NCBI GenBank assembly: GCA_017303995.1
Contig: JAFLBE010000004.1
Coordinates: 62,001-126,000 of the forward strand
DNA: 64,000 nt
Direction of reading: 5' to 3'
Source: Bacteroidota bacterium
GTDB lineage: Bacteria; Bacteroidota; JABWAT01
Part shown: one piece after another, positions 1-8,517 of the stretch
Layout: the number at the start of each line of letters is the position of its first letter
How positions within the stretch are numbered: the first letter of the stretch is position 1
Translations under genes and position numbers: made by a program
The notes under the pieces: generated by a model
Databases searched by the model: none
Told to the model about the DNA's origin: nothing
The model's input: the letters and a program-made list of their open reading frames with translations, nothing else

Positions 1-699
1 TGGATTACGGGTTGCAATTGTATTTGTTCCCTGGTGAAAATCATCATAAACGTCAAAAATATCATCAATCAGCTGGAAGGTCCCCGATTGATAATAAATG
101 GCCATTTCTTCACCCTGCATCAACTGATGGTCAAGTAATGCTCTCACACAAAGAGCAGAAAATGCCGATTTTTCCCAGGTGATCCGCTCAATATCAGCAT
201 CAGAAATGGACTCAGAACTTTGAAACTGGCTTTCACGTTTCGCTTCAAACAGCTTCAAAAACCAGGATCTGAATAAGGTCGGATCAGGAACACTTTGAAT
301 CAGTTCAGTTATCAACTGGATGAATAAAGATTCGTCGGGTGTTTCGGGAATAATTGTTTCCGGGTGATTCATCAATCTCAGGATGCGGGAAAAATCTCTT
401 GACTCCAGATCAAAAAAATCATCAAAAACCGGAAGAGATGCACTGAAGTAGAGAATTCGCTTCTCTTCAGCTGGCGTCATTGGCGTATTTCTGAGCAGGC
501 AAAAATTATTTCCAATGTACAAAGCCAATAAGGCATAATTCTGAATGCGATCTGCCAACCCTTTTCTTGATTTGGATGATTCAGAAACCCAACGTCTCAA
601 TGGCGGATATTCCAGCACCAAAGAGCGGGTAATTTTTCTGTAACGGATCTGATTCCGAACAGCTTTTATCAACGTTTTTGTAAAAAGAAGTCTTTTCAT
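1..699 (-). CDS. Class 1 isoprenoid synthase-like protein, 5' part only
   Basis: The reading frame starts at an ATG at 699 and runs open through base 1, giving the first 233 residues of a protein whose C-terminus lies outside the window. AGGAG sits 5 nt upstream of this ATG, so I prefer it to the in-frame ATG at 714. Two aspartate-rich motifs are visible: PVFDDFFD near residue 90 and LIDDIFDVYDD near residue 220. They resemble the paired Mg2+-diphosphate-binding motifs of all-alpha trans-isoprenoid synthases (polyprenyl, squalene or phytoene synthases). The spacing and surrounding sequence do not match a standard polyprenyl synthase, so I assign only the fold class. The substrate is unknown. 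No isoprenoid gene is adjacent in the window; dxr lies 21 kb away. Confidence 0.6.
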   Translation of the reverse strand, partial: MKRLLFTKTLIKAVRNQIRYRKITRSLVLEYPPLRRWVSESSKSRKGLADRIQNYALLALYIGNNFCLLRNTPMTPAEEKRILYFSASLPVFDDFFDLESRDFSRILRLMNHPETIIPETPDESLFIQLITELIQSVPDPTLFRSWFLKLFEAKRESQFQSSESISDADIERITWEKSAFSALCVRALLDHQLMQGEEMAIYYQSGTFQLIDDIFDVYDDFHQGTNTIATRNP

Positions 700-744
700 T
701 ATGGCTCCTGTCATGAATGTAACATTTTTTTCTTCGGAATGCCA

Positions 745-880
745 TAGGGGACGGTAAGTCATAAGTTATAAGTTAAAAGTTATACGTGATAAGTGGCCAG
801 TGGTAAGCTCCCCTCCCCCGATAAAATCGGATTTCAAAAAATTTTCACTTATAACTTACCACTTACCACTTGCAACCTTT
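745..880. repeat. Low-complexity TAAGTTATAAGTT / TTATAACTTACC words, inverted
   Basis: The left part carries ATAAGTTATAAGTTAAAAG and AGTGGCCAGTGGTAAG. The right part carries TTATAACTTACC and ACTTACCACTTGC, so the two halves are roughly inverted copies and could fold on each other. The same words recur near 11000, 18650, 38530, 38840, 53210 and 59390, always outside genes. It lies just upstream of smpB. Confidence 0.6.
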
Positions 881-900
881 TTTTAGTCCGATTTAATTTT

Positions 901-908
901 TACCTTTG
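901..908 (+). promoter_or_regulatory. Candidate -7 box TACCTTTG for smpB
   Basis: TACCTTTG matches the Bacteroidetes -7 consensus TANNTTTG and ends 7 nt before the smpB ATG, implying a very short leader. No convincing TTG -33 element lies 19-21 nt upstream, so this is weaker than the rpsT and mnmA promoters. Confidence 0.4.
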
Positions 909-915
909 GCACCTT

Positions 916-1380
916 ATGTCAAAAGAAAACCGACCCGTCCATATCGATAACCGCCGTGCCCGTCATGAATATTCCATTGAAGATACGCTTGAGGCCGGAC
1001 TCGTTCTTCAGGGAACAGAAGTTAAATCTCTCCGTGACGGCAAAGCCAATCTGAGTGACGCTTACGCCAGAATTATCAACGGTGAAGTGTTTATCATCGG
1101 CATGCACGTTTCAATTTATGAAATGGGAAGTTACAGCAACCATGACCCGCTTCGAAGCAGAAAATGTTTACTCCATTCAAAAGAAATCACCAAGATAAAA
1201 TCCAAAATTGAAAAAGAAGGATTTACTTTGGTTCCCCTTAAGATTTATTTCAACTCGAAGGGAATTGCCAAAGTTGAACTGGGAATTTGCAAAGGTAAAA
1301 AGCTGCATGATAAACGGGATGACATCAAGGATCGTGAAGTAAAACGTGAACTAGACCGTGCAAGACGGGAAAAAGGCTGA
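916..1380 (+). CDS. smpB: SsrA-binding protein SmpB
   Basis: SmpB binds tmRNA and delivers it to stalled ribosomes for trans-translation. The 154-residue product has the family length. It carries the conserved core GTEVKSLRDGKANLSDAYA near residues 34-52 and a basic C-terminal tail (KGKKLHDKRDDIKDREVKRE) that inserts into the decoding centre. The frame is open upstream to 793, but those 41 extra codons read through the low-complexity intergenic words, and homologues begin close to MSKENRP, so I start at 916. The stop codon shares one base with the tyrS start (TGATG), suggesting translational coupling. No tmRNA gene is visible in this window. Confidence 0.95.
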   Translation: MSKENRPVHIDNRRARHEYSIEDTLEAGLVLQGTEVKSLRDGKANLSDAYARIINGEVFIIGMHVSIYEMGSYSNHDPLRSRKCLLHSKEITKIKSKIEKEGFTLVPLKIYFNSKGIAKVELGICKGKKLHDKRDDIKDREVKRELDRARREKG

Positions 1381-2594
1381 TGAATTTAAAATTTCCTTCA
1401 ATCAACGAACAAATGGATCTGATCCGCCGTGGCGTTTCAGAAATTATTCCTGAAGAAGAACTGGTTAAAAAACTGGAACGGTCACTTTCAACGGGTAAAC
1501 CGATTGTTGTAAAACTCGGTTGTGATCCCTCACGGCCAGATCTGCATATCGGTCATGCCGTTATTCTTCGCAAAATGCGCCAGTTTCAGGATTTGGGTCA
1601 TCACGCTATCCTGATCATTGGTGATTTTACAGGGATGATTGGTGATCCTTCAGGAAAAAGTAAAACCCGTCCGCCGTTAACTCTTGAAGAAACCCGGATC
1701 AACGGGAAAAGTTACACCGAACAGGCGACGAAAATTCTCGATTCATCCAAACTTGAGATCATCCATAATTCTGACTGGCTCGGGAAAATGTCGTTTGAGG
1801 ATGTGATTAAACTTTCGGCAAAATTTACTGTTTCGCAAATGATGGAACGGGATGATTTTCATAAGCGGTTTAACGCCGAACAACCCATTTCTCTTCATGA
1901 ATTCCTTTATCCGTTAGCACAGGCTCAGGATTCTGTCGCCATCAAATCGGATATCGAACTTGGCGGAACTGATCAGAAATTTAATCTGCTTGTCGGCCGG
2001 GAACTTCAGCGGGCAAACGGACAGGAACCTCAGTGTATCCTAACCATGCCAATTCTTGAAGGGACTGACGGCGTTGAGAAAATGTCAAAGTCGCTGAATA
2101 ATTATATAGGCATCACCGAAGAACCGTTTGATATGTACGGCAAAACCCTTTCCATTCCCGATGCATCAATTTACAATTGGTTTGTGCTTTGCTCAAATTA
2201 CCCAACAGCAAAACTGGATGAACTGAAATCGATGATTTCATCAGACCCCAGAAATGCAAAACGGTTGCTTGCCCGTGAAATTGTGAAAGTGTATTACAAT
2301 GAAGAAACGTCGGTAAAAGCTGAAGAAAAATTTGACACCCTCTTCATCAAAAAAGATGTTCCTGATGATATTGCTGAAATGGATCTGGTTTATGAAAACG
2401 GAGTTTTTTCGCTGACACAACTTCTGGTTGACTGTGGATTTGTTCCCTCAAAGGGTGAAGCAAAAAGACTGATTCAGGGTGGTGGGGTTACGGTCAACGG
2501 TGAGAAAATTTCAGATGCGAATTTTCAGTTGACTGAAGGCGGAGAAAAGATCATCAAAGCCGGGAAACGGAATTTTGTTAAAATCAGAAGATAG
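1380..2594 (+). CDS. tyrS: Tyrosine--tRNA ligase
   Basis: A class I aminoacyl-tRNA synthetase that charges tRNA-Tyr, cytoplasmic. The 404-residue protein has the HIGH motif at residues 56-59, the KMSKS loop at 234-238 and a C-terminal S4-type RNA-binding domain from about residue 345 (PSKGEAKRLIQGGGVTVNG). Length and the form of the catalytic domain fit the roughly 400-residue TyrS/TyrZ class. The start overlaps the smpB stop by one base, so the two genes are probably one transcript. Downstream are only repeat words, with no obvious hairpin terminator. Confidence 0.95.
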   Translation: MNLKFPSINEQMDLIRRGVSEIIPEEELVKKLERSLSTGKPIVVKLGCDPSRPDLHIGHAVILRKMRQFQDLGHHAILIIGDFTGMIGDPSGKSKTRPPLTLEETRINGKSYTEQATKILDSSKLEIIHNSDWLGKMSFEDVIKLSAKFTVSQMMERDDFHKRFNAEQPISLHEFLYPLAQAQDSVAIKSDIELGGTDQKFNLLVGRELQRANGQEPQCILTMPILEGTDGVEKMSKSLNNYIGITEEPFDMYGKTLSIPDASIYNWFVLCSNYPTAKLDELKSMISSDPRNAKRLLAREIVKVYYNEETSVKAEEKFDTLFIKKDVPDDIAEMDLVYENGVFSLTQLLVDCGFVPSKGEAKRLIQGGGVTVNGEKISDANFQLTEGGEKIIKAGKRNFVKIRR

Positions 2595-2924
2595 AAGCTT
2601 AGAAGTTGGAAGTTAGACGAATTAGCAGGAAGTGTGATTTGTAAATGGTTACTAATGAAATGGCCGTTTGTTTTTAGGTAATTTCATATAAATTCCCCTC
2701 ATTTTTAAGGAGGGGTGCCGTAGGCGGGGTGGTTTGGTATTTTGAAAATCTCCAACCTGAAATTCCGGGCGGAACAAGACGGTTCTCCCGCGGATTGCAC
2801 GGATTAACACGGATTAGAAAAACGGTTTTAACAGGAATGTTCAGGATATACAGGATAAATACATCAATTTAAGTTTAATTAAATCCCCCATTAACCATTA
2901 ATCCTTCACCATTAACCATTAATT
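2595..2924. repeat. Gene-free stretch filled with dispersed repeat words
   Basis: No gene is visible in these 330 bases. From left to right they hold AGAAGTTGGAAGTTAG words (2595-2618), a half copy of the GGAGGGG/GGTGGTTT element (2693-2738), the phrase GCGGATTGCACGGATTAACA (from about 2790), a TGTTCAGGATATACAGGAT phrase (about 2838-2858), and CCATTAACCATTAAT words (2886-2924). Similar phrases recur elsewhere in this window. Confidence 0.65.
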
Positions 2925-3971
2925 CTACCCCTTAAACTTCACATCCTGCCAGGTTCCGGTCTCGGCAGATTGCATCGCCAGTTCCATCAGATAAACCTGA
3001 AAATGTCCGTCAGTGAAAGTGGCAGCAGCGCCACTTGTACCGCCATCAATCCAGTCAATAAAGCTTTTAAAAACTTCAAACTGACCGTGAGTATTATAAA
3101 GCGATGGGTCAACAAGGATTACTTCATCTTCATCATTATACTTTTTCAGAATAATTTTATCTTCTTCCCTTTCGCGCCACAACAGACCTTTGCGTGTTCC
3201 TGAGATTTCAACCCACATATCAGAACCAATATGTCCGGCGGAGGTTTGACAGAACGTGAAAACCCCCTGAGCACCGTTGGTAAAGCGCATCATCAGAGTT
3301 CCATAATCTTCATTTTCAATTTTGATCCATTCACCGCTGGGTTTTTTCCGCATGGGAATCAAGGTTTGTTTTTCATAAAAGACAGATCTCGGGGTTAAAC
3401 CGGTTACAAAAAGCGACATATCAATCAGGTGAGAACCAATATCTGCAAGAGCACGTGAAACTTCTCCGTTTGCCGGATCGACACGCCAGTTCCAGGTTTG
3501 GGGGAAAAGAAGCCAATCCTGAAGATAATTCCCTCTGATGAGTAAAATATCACCGAGTTCACCTGATTCAATCATTGATTTAATTTGCTGAACAGCCGGG
3601 AATCCACGCCGGTTATAATTGACAACATTCGGTACATGTTTCTTTTTAAGGGAATCCACCATGGCCCGTGTTTCCTGGGTGGAACGGCCCAGTGGCTTTT
3701 CCGCATAGATAGGCTTACCCAGTTTCAGGCATTCCATGTTCACATCAAAGTGAAGATGATTAGGTGTGTTGTTGATGACAATATCAATAGCAGGAGAATT
3801 GACGAGTTCATTCCAGCTTTGAAATGGTTTTGTATCATACAGATCAGCATAAACAGTGGAAGAATGGGCAGAGGATCCGGCAACTCCGGCAAGCTGATGT
3901 CCGCTCTTGAGAACAATATCAATGTATCGCTGGCCGATGATTCCCATTCCGATTAATCCAATCCGATACAT
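2925..3971 (-). CDS. Gfo/Idh/MocA family oxidoreductase
   Basis: A predicted NAD(P)-dependent sugar or cyclitol dehydrogenase, cytoplasmic, 348 residues. The N-terminal Rossmann fold has GMGIIG at residues 8-13. The family motif EKPLG is at 91-95, and the C-terminal half carries DIGSHLID at 177-184, which supplies the conserved Asp and His near the active site. The substrate cannot be read from the sequence. The gene stands alone between two stretches of dispersed repeats, with tyrS ending on the other strand, so it gives no operon context. It has no paralogue in the window. Confidence 0.88.
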   Translation of the reverse strand: MYRIGLIGMGIIGQRYIDIVLKSGHQLAGVAGSSAHSSTVYADLYDTKPFQSWNELVNSPAIDIVINNTPNHLHFDVNMECLKLGKPIYAEKPLGRSTQETRAMVDSLKKKHVPNVVNYNRRGFPAVQQIKSMIESGELGDILLIRGNYLQDWLLFPQTWNWRVDPANGEVSRALADIGSHLIDMSLFVTGLTPRSVFYEKQTLIPMRKKPSGEWIKIENEDYGTLMMRFTNGAQGVFTFCQTSAGHIGSDMWVEISGTRKGLLWREREEDKIILKKYNDEDEVILVDPSLYNTHGQFEVFKSFIDWIDGGTSGAAATFTDGHFQVYLMELAMQSAETGTWQDVKFKG

Positions 3972-4295
3972 AACCTCTCCGATCCGATTTTTGTGGAAAA
4001 TATTATAAAGGCAAATTACACCACTGTACGTTTAATATCAATAGGTATCTTAATCTTTTTAGGGGGGAAGAAGTTAGAAGTTAGAATTTAGAAGTTAGAA
4101 TTTAGAAGATAGAAGGTAGAGGATTGAAGTCGAGGTCTATTAAAAGCAGGAAATAAACAAACCACCCCTTGCCCCTCCTTTAAAAAAGGAGGGGAATTAT
4201 TCAAAAAGCCGGTATAATAAAAAATAAAACAGCGTGGAATGGTGGTAGCTCCTGAATTTTATTCATCAAAAATAATTTTTTAAACCCATTTTTTG
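3972..4295. repeat. Gene-free stretch with AGAAGTTAGAAGTT words and a half palindromic element
   Basis: Between the oxidoreductase start and the glutamine synthetase stop I see no gene. GAAGTTAGAAGTTAGAATTT words fill 4068-4126. An inverted half copy of the GGAGGGG element (AACCACCCCTTGCCCCTCC and its hairpin partner) lies at 4159-4195. The remainder is AT-rich. The same two word families lie on the other side of the oxidoreductase gene. Confidence 0.6.
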
Positions 4296-5828
4296 TCAGT
4301 GAAGGTGTAAATCTTTATGCAACACTTTTCTGGTTTCTCTGAGCCGTTCATCTGGCGGAAGTGAAGCCAGCTGCCGATTTAGTTGTTCATCATATTCAGT
4401 GGCCAGTTGTTTTGACAGATAGTCAATCATACTCGGCGGAAAGATACCGTCTTTTTCGTACTGCTCCCGTATTTCAACGAGCAATTTTGACGATTCGACA
4501 CAACATTTCGGCAAAGGGGTGAGACGGTTCCAGGTTTCCTTATCCTCAAAAATATTTCCTTTGACGTAAAGCTTTTCAGCTGTTTTTACGCCATCCGGAT
4601 CTGCAAGGCCAGATTCAGCAGCCATCGTAATTCCTGCCAGCAACAGATGGACAAATGCACTTCCGTCACCGGTTCTGAGTTCAACGGTTTGCCGGCTGTC
4701 GGTATCATGAAAAGCTTCAGTTTGTGCCGGATTCACCAGTTTGGATAAATCCCTCACGTTTGACCAACCTAACGGGACCCGAACCATCGCACTCCGGTTC
4801 ATATCACTCCAGCAAACCCGGGTTGGTGCCTCCTGATCGGGAACCAGCCTGAGGTAAGAAGAAGAAACCGTGTTCCCGAAAGCCGTCAGGGAATTGGCGT
4901 ATCGGCAAAGTCCGCCCATGACTTTCATTGCCTCGTCAGACAGAGCACCATCAGGTTTCACCATTTTGTTTTTGCCGTTTTTCATGAGTGCCATATGAAC
5001 ATGAAGGCCGGAGCCAGCCACACCCTCTTCCAGTTTAGGTGTAAATGTAGCCACCATACCATGTTTATAGGCCACATTTCTGATGATCCACCGGGCAAGA
5101 ACCAAATGATCGCCCATTTCATCAACAGGAACCGGAAGAAATTCGATCTCAACCTGTTCGGCCTGTTTACCGTCAATTTCAGGATTGTCGCTGGCTAACT
5201 TTTCAACATAACCCACTTCATAATGTCCGTATTTCACTGCACCGGTAATGGCGGAAATATAGTTCAGCATTTCATTCAGCACATCACCCGATTTTGCAAA
5301 GGGCGAAGTTGCATGATAACCCCGCTGTTTCGGATTCGGATACAAATGCTGAGGTTCATCCCGAAGCAGAAAAAATTCGAGTTCACCCAGAGCGTGGAGT
5401 TCAAAACCGGTATTCTTTTTGAAAGTTTCGTGGGCTTTGAAGCAAATATTATCCAGAGCAAAGGGAACCCGTTCACCATTCCGGTTGATGAATCTGCAGA
5501 TAAAATCGAGACTGCCCGAATCGAAAGGATTCAGAAAAGCAGTTTTATAATCCGGAATGACATAAAGATCAGAAACAGCCGTATCGACCAGACCTTTAAA
5601 CAAGGAAGAACCGTCAACTCTTTCTCCGCTTGCTAAAATCCGTTCTGCCTGTTTCCGGTTTTGCACCGGGATTTTTAATTCTTTGAGTTTCCCGTCGAGA
5701 GCTGTGTAATGAAAGGTTATTCTTTCAATCTGACGGGATGCCAGAATATTGAGGAAATCCTGACGGTTGAATTCGTGGGGTTCTTTCCCTGTGAGCAGGG
5801 TTAGCGGATTTGTTAAAGCAAAAGACAT
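4296..5828 (-). CDS. glnA: Glutamine synthetase (type I-like)
   Basis: ATP-dependent ligation of ammonia to glutamate, cytoplasmic, probably a dodecamer. The 510-residue protein shows DGSS at residues 72-75, the metal-binding strand GELEFFL at 148-154, the catalytic segment GSGLHVHM at 272-279, the substrate/ATP segment SYLRLVPDQEAPT near 324-336 and NRSAMVRVP at 344-352. I do not find the NLYDLP adenylylation loop of GSI-beta, so control by adenylylation is unlikely. I use the ATG at 5828 with GGAG about 8 nt upstream; an in-frame GTG at 5837 would add three residues. Some family members act on other amines or acids, so the physiological substrate is inferred. Confidence 0.85.
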   Translation of the reverse strand: MSFALTNPLTLLTGKEPHEFNRQDFLNILASRQIERITFHYTALDGKLKELKIPVQNRKQAERILASGERVDGSSLFKGLVDTAVSDLYVIPDYKTAFLNPFDSGSLDFICRFINRNGERVPFALDNICFKAHETFKKNTGFELHALGELEFFLLRDEPQHLYPNPKQRGYHATSPFAKSGDVLNEMLNYISAITGAVKYGHYEVGYVEKLASDNPEIDGKQAEQVEIEFLPVPVDEMGDHLVLARWIIRNVAYKHGMVATFTPKLEEGVAGSGLHVHMALMKNGKNKMVKPDGALSDEAMKVMGGLCRYANSLTAFGNTVSSSYLRLVPDQEAPTRVCWSDMNRSAMVRVPLGWSNVRDLSKLVNPAQTEAFHDTDSRQTVELRTGDGSAFVHLLLAGITMAAESGLADPDGVKTAEKLYVKGNIFEDKETWNRLTPLPKCCVESSKLLVEIREQYEKDGIFPPSMIDYLSKQLATEYDEQLNRQLASLPPDERLRETRKVLHKDLHLH

Positions 5829-5926
5829 GGTGGTCACTCCATGGTTTGTCGGTTTGGTAAGAAAATAAACCCGATCTGGTCAGAATCGGGTAAGCTAAAC
5901 AGGATGGAAAATTCAAAGGGCTTCGA

Positions 5927-6010
5927 TAAGTCCGTCAAAAGACGGACAACTCAGCCTGACAATTGTCACACTGAGTGCCGAACGAAGTGAGGTGTATCGA
6001 AGTGTTACAA
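5927..6010. repeat. Dispersed hairpin / TCACACTGAGTGCC phrase
   Basis: GTCCGTCAAAAGACGGAC is a perfect hairpin of 7-bp arms. It is followed by CTGACAATTGTCACACTGAG and CGAAGTGAGGTGTATCGAAG. Related phrases (CCCTTCGATA, GGTGACACGCTCAGTGACC) occur at 18588-18640 and 11029-11071. It lies between glnA and the hppA stop and may form an end-of-transcript structure. Confidence 0.5.
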
Positions 6011-6039
6011 TTCCTTTGGATAAAATCCACTTTCAAAAA

Positions 6040-8463
6040 TCAGGCTTCAATTCTCATTGCATAGAAAGAACGCCAGACAAAGACAACCGAAATAAGGAAG
6101 AAGACAGCAGCAATTGCTGTAGTAATTCCCGATCCGCTTTCTTTCGTCATATTAACTGCCAGTTCAACAGCCAGCAATCCGAATAGGGTGGTAAATTTGA
6201 TCACCGGGTTCATGGCAACTGAAGAAGTGTCTTTAAACGGATCACCAACTGTATCTCCGACCACCGTTGCAGCATGGAGTTCAGTTCCCTTTTCATGAAG
6301 TTCAGTTTCCACAATTTTCTTGGCATTATCCCAGGCACCACCGGCATCCGCCATGAAAATGGCCTGAAAAAGTCCGAAAAGCGCAATTGAAATCAGGTAA
6401 CCGATAAAGAAATACGGTTCGAGAAACGCAAATGATAACGTACTGAAAAGGACGACAAGGAAAATATTGAACATTCCCTTTTGAGCATATTTCGTGCAGA
6501 TTTCAACCACTTTCTTACTGTCTTCAACCGAGGCTTTTGCATCGCTGTTGACGTTCATGTTTCGTTTGATGAATTCAACGGCACGATAAGCACCGGTAGA
6601 AACTGCCTGAGTCGCAGCTCCCGTAAACCAGTAAATCACAGCGCCGCCGGCAATCAAGCCAAGTAAAAATGGCGCATGAAGTATGGAGAGTTTGTCAATA
6701 TTAACCGTTAATCCGTCGGTAAGGAGAACTACAATGGTAAAAATCATTGTCGTTGCGCCCACAACTGCAGTTCCGATAAGAACCGGTTTGGCCGTCGCTT
6801 TAAACGTGTTTCCGCAACCATCATTTTCTTCAAGGAAAAGTTTAGATTTCTCGAAATCGACATCATATCCATAATCTTTTTTCAGTTCGGCTTTGATTCC
6901 GGGGAGAGTTTCAATCATCGACAATTCAAAAATGGATTGTGCATTATCAGTTACTGGTCCGTATGAATCAACGGCAATCGTAACCGGACCCATCCCGAGG
7001 AATCCGAACGCAACCAGACCGAACGCAAAAACGGCAGGGGCAATCATGAGCTGTCCAAATCCGAAAGAACTGATGAAATAGGCAATTCCCATCAATGAAA
7101 TAATGGTAAAGCCCAGCCAGTAGGCACTAAAGTTTCCCGCAACAAATCCCGAAAGAATGTTTAGCGAGGCCCCGCCTTCTCTTGAAGCCTGAACCACTTC
7201 CTGAACGTGACGGGAGTGAGTTGATGTGAACACTTTTACGAGTTCGGGAATCAAAGCGCCGGCAATCGTTCCGCAGGTAATCACACAGGAGAGTTTCCAC
7301 CAGAGCGTTCCGTCACCCAGATCAGGAATTAAAATCATTGAAATAAGGAAGGTGACAACAATTGATAAGATGGAAGTGAGCCAAACCAGACTGGTCAATG
7401 GTTTTTCATAATCAACTTTGGTGTGGTTTTTATAAATGGCCATGGTGATCCAATGATTGAGTCCATAAGCCAAACCAGAAGTCATGACCATAAGGATCCG
7501 CATAACGAACAACCAAACAAGCAGAGAAACCTGATTCATCGCATCAGGAACGGCCAGCATGATAAAAGTAATCAGTGCAACACCGGTTACGCCGTAAGTT
7601 TCAAATCCGTCTGCGGTCGGTCCGACAGAATCACCGGCATTATCACCGGTACAATCGGCAATCACACCGGGATTTCTCACGTCGTCTTCTTTGGCGTTGA
7701 AGACAATTTTCATCAAGTCAGAACCGATGTCAGCAATTTTTGTAAAAATCCCGCCGGCGATACGAAGCGCAGCAGCCGCCAGAGATTCACCAATTGCAAA
7801 TCCGATAAAGCACGGTCCTGCATATTCATTCGGGACAAACAGTAAAATACAGAGCATCATAAACAGTTCAACACTGATCAGCATCATGCCAATACTCATT
7901 CCCGATTTCAAAGGAATAAGGAAAACCGGGAGCGGATCACCTTTTAAGGATGCAAAAGCAGTACGGGAGTTGGCATAAGTATTTACGCGGATTCCGAACC
8001 AGGCAACGCCATAACTTCCTGCGATTCCAACCAGCGTAAATGCCAGAATGATGAGCACACGTTCTGCCGGGAATTCCCTCAGATAGCCAAAATAAAATAC
8101 GATGACAACGGCAATAAATGCTTCGAGAATCAGAATAAACTTACCCTGAGTAATCAGATAAGTTTTACAGGTTTCATAGATCAGTTCAGAAACTTCACGC
8201 ATCGACTGATGAACAGGAGCTTCACGAAGCTGACGGAAAATGATGAAGCCGAATAAATATCCGCCGATACAAATCAGAATCCCCCAGGAGAGTAACGTCC
8301 ATCCATCAATTCCAAGAAAAGAAACCGAGCTCAGATCAGGAATAACCAGATTGGCTTCACCACCTTCGGGGTTAGCCCATGCCGGCAAGGTTCCGGTAAG
8401 TAAAAGAAGGAAAGTCAGAAGCCCGGGAATCGAAAACAGACGACGAATTGATCGGAATAACAT
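6040..8463 (-). CDS. hppA: Membrane-bound proton-translocating pyrophosphatase, divergent type
   Basis: An integral membrane pyrophosphatase that couples PPi hydrolysis to ion pumping. The 807-residue protein has about 16 hydrophobic segments and the paired acidic PPi/Mg2+ motifs: DCTGDNAGDSVGPTADGFE at residues 270-288, DSYGPVTDNAQ at 499-509, and late motifs DAGGAWDNAKK and GDTVGDPFKD. The usual DNVGDNVGD-type motif is replaced by TGDNAGDSVGP, which points to the divergent subfamily described from Chlorobium limicola and Cellulomonas fimi. Lys555 in GNTFKATAK occupies the position that makes family members K+-independent. H+ rather than Na+ pumping is inferred from that subfamily. The unknown gene at 8518-9264 lies 54 bp upstream on the same strand. 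Confidence 0.88.
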   Translation of the reverse strand: MLFRSIRRLFSIPGLLTFLLLLTGTLPAWANPEGGEANLVIPDLSSVSFLGIDGWTLLSWGILICIGGYLFGFIIFRQLREAPVHQSMREVSELIYETCKTYLITQGKFILILEAFIAVVIVFYFGYLREFPAERVLIILAFTLVGIAGSYGVAWFGIRVNTYANSRTAFASLKGDPLPVFLIPLKSGMSIGMMLISVELFMMLCILLFVPNEYAGPCFIGFAIGESLAAAALRIAGGIFTKIADIGSDLMKIVFNAKEDDVRNPGVIADCTGDNAGDSVGPTADGFETYGVTGVALITFIMLAVPDAMNQVSLLVWLFVMRILMVMTSGLAYGLNHWITMAIYKNHTKVDYEKPLTSLVWLTSILSIVVTFLISMILIPDLGDGTLWWKLSCVITCGTIAGALIPELVKVFTSTHSRHVQEVVQASREGGASLNILSGFVAGNFSAYWLGFTIISLMGIAYFISSFGFGQLMIAPAVFAFGLVAFGFLGMGPVTIAVDSYGPVTDNAQSIFELSMIETLPGIKAELKKDYGYDVDFEKSKLFLEENDGCGNTFKATAKPVLIGTAVVGATTMIFTIVVLLTDGLTVNIDKLSILHAPFLLGLIAGGAVIYWFTGAATQAVSTGAYRAVEFIKRNMNVNSDAKASVEDSKKVVEICTKYAQKGMFNIFLVVLFSTLSFAFLEPYFFIGYLISIALFGLFQAIFMADAGGAWDNAKKIVETELHEKGTELHAATVVGDTVGDPFKDTSSVAMNPVIKFTTLFGLLAVELAVNMTKESGSGITTAIAAVFFLISVVFVWRSFYAMRIEA

Positions 8464-8517
8464 ATCTTTTTCTCCTGTTATAGTGTTACAGAGGCGTTTT
8501 CATGATACTTTAAAGTC

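Noticed and set aside
793-915. N-terminal extension of SmpB by 41 codons
   Set aside because: It reads through repetitive intergenic text and homologues start near 916.
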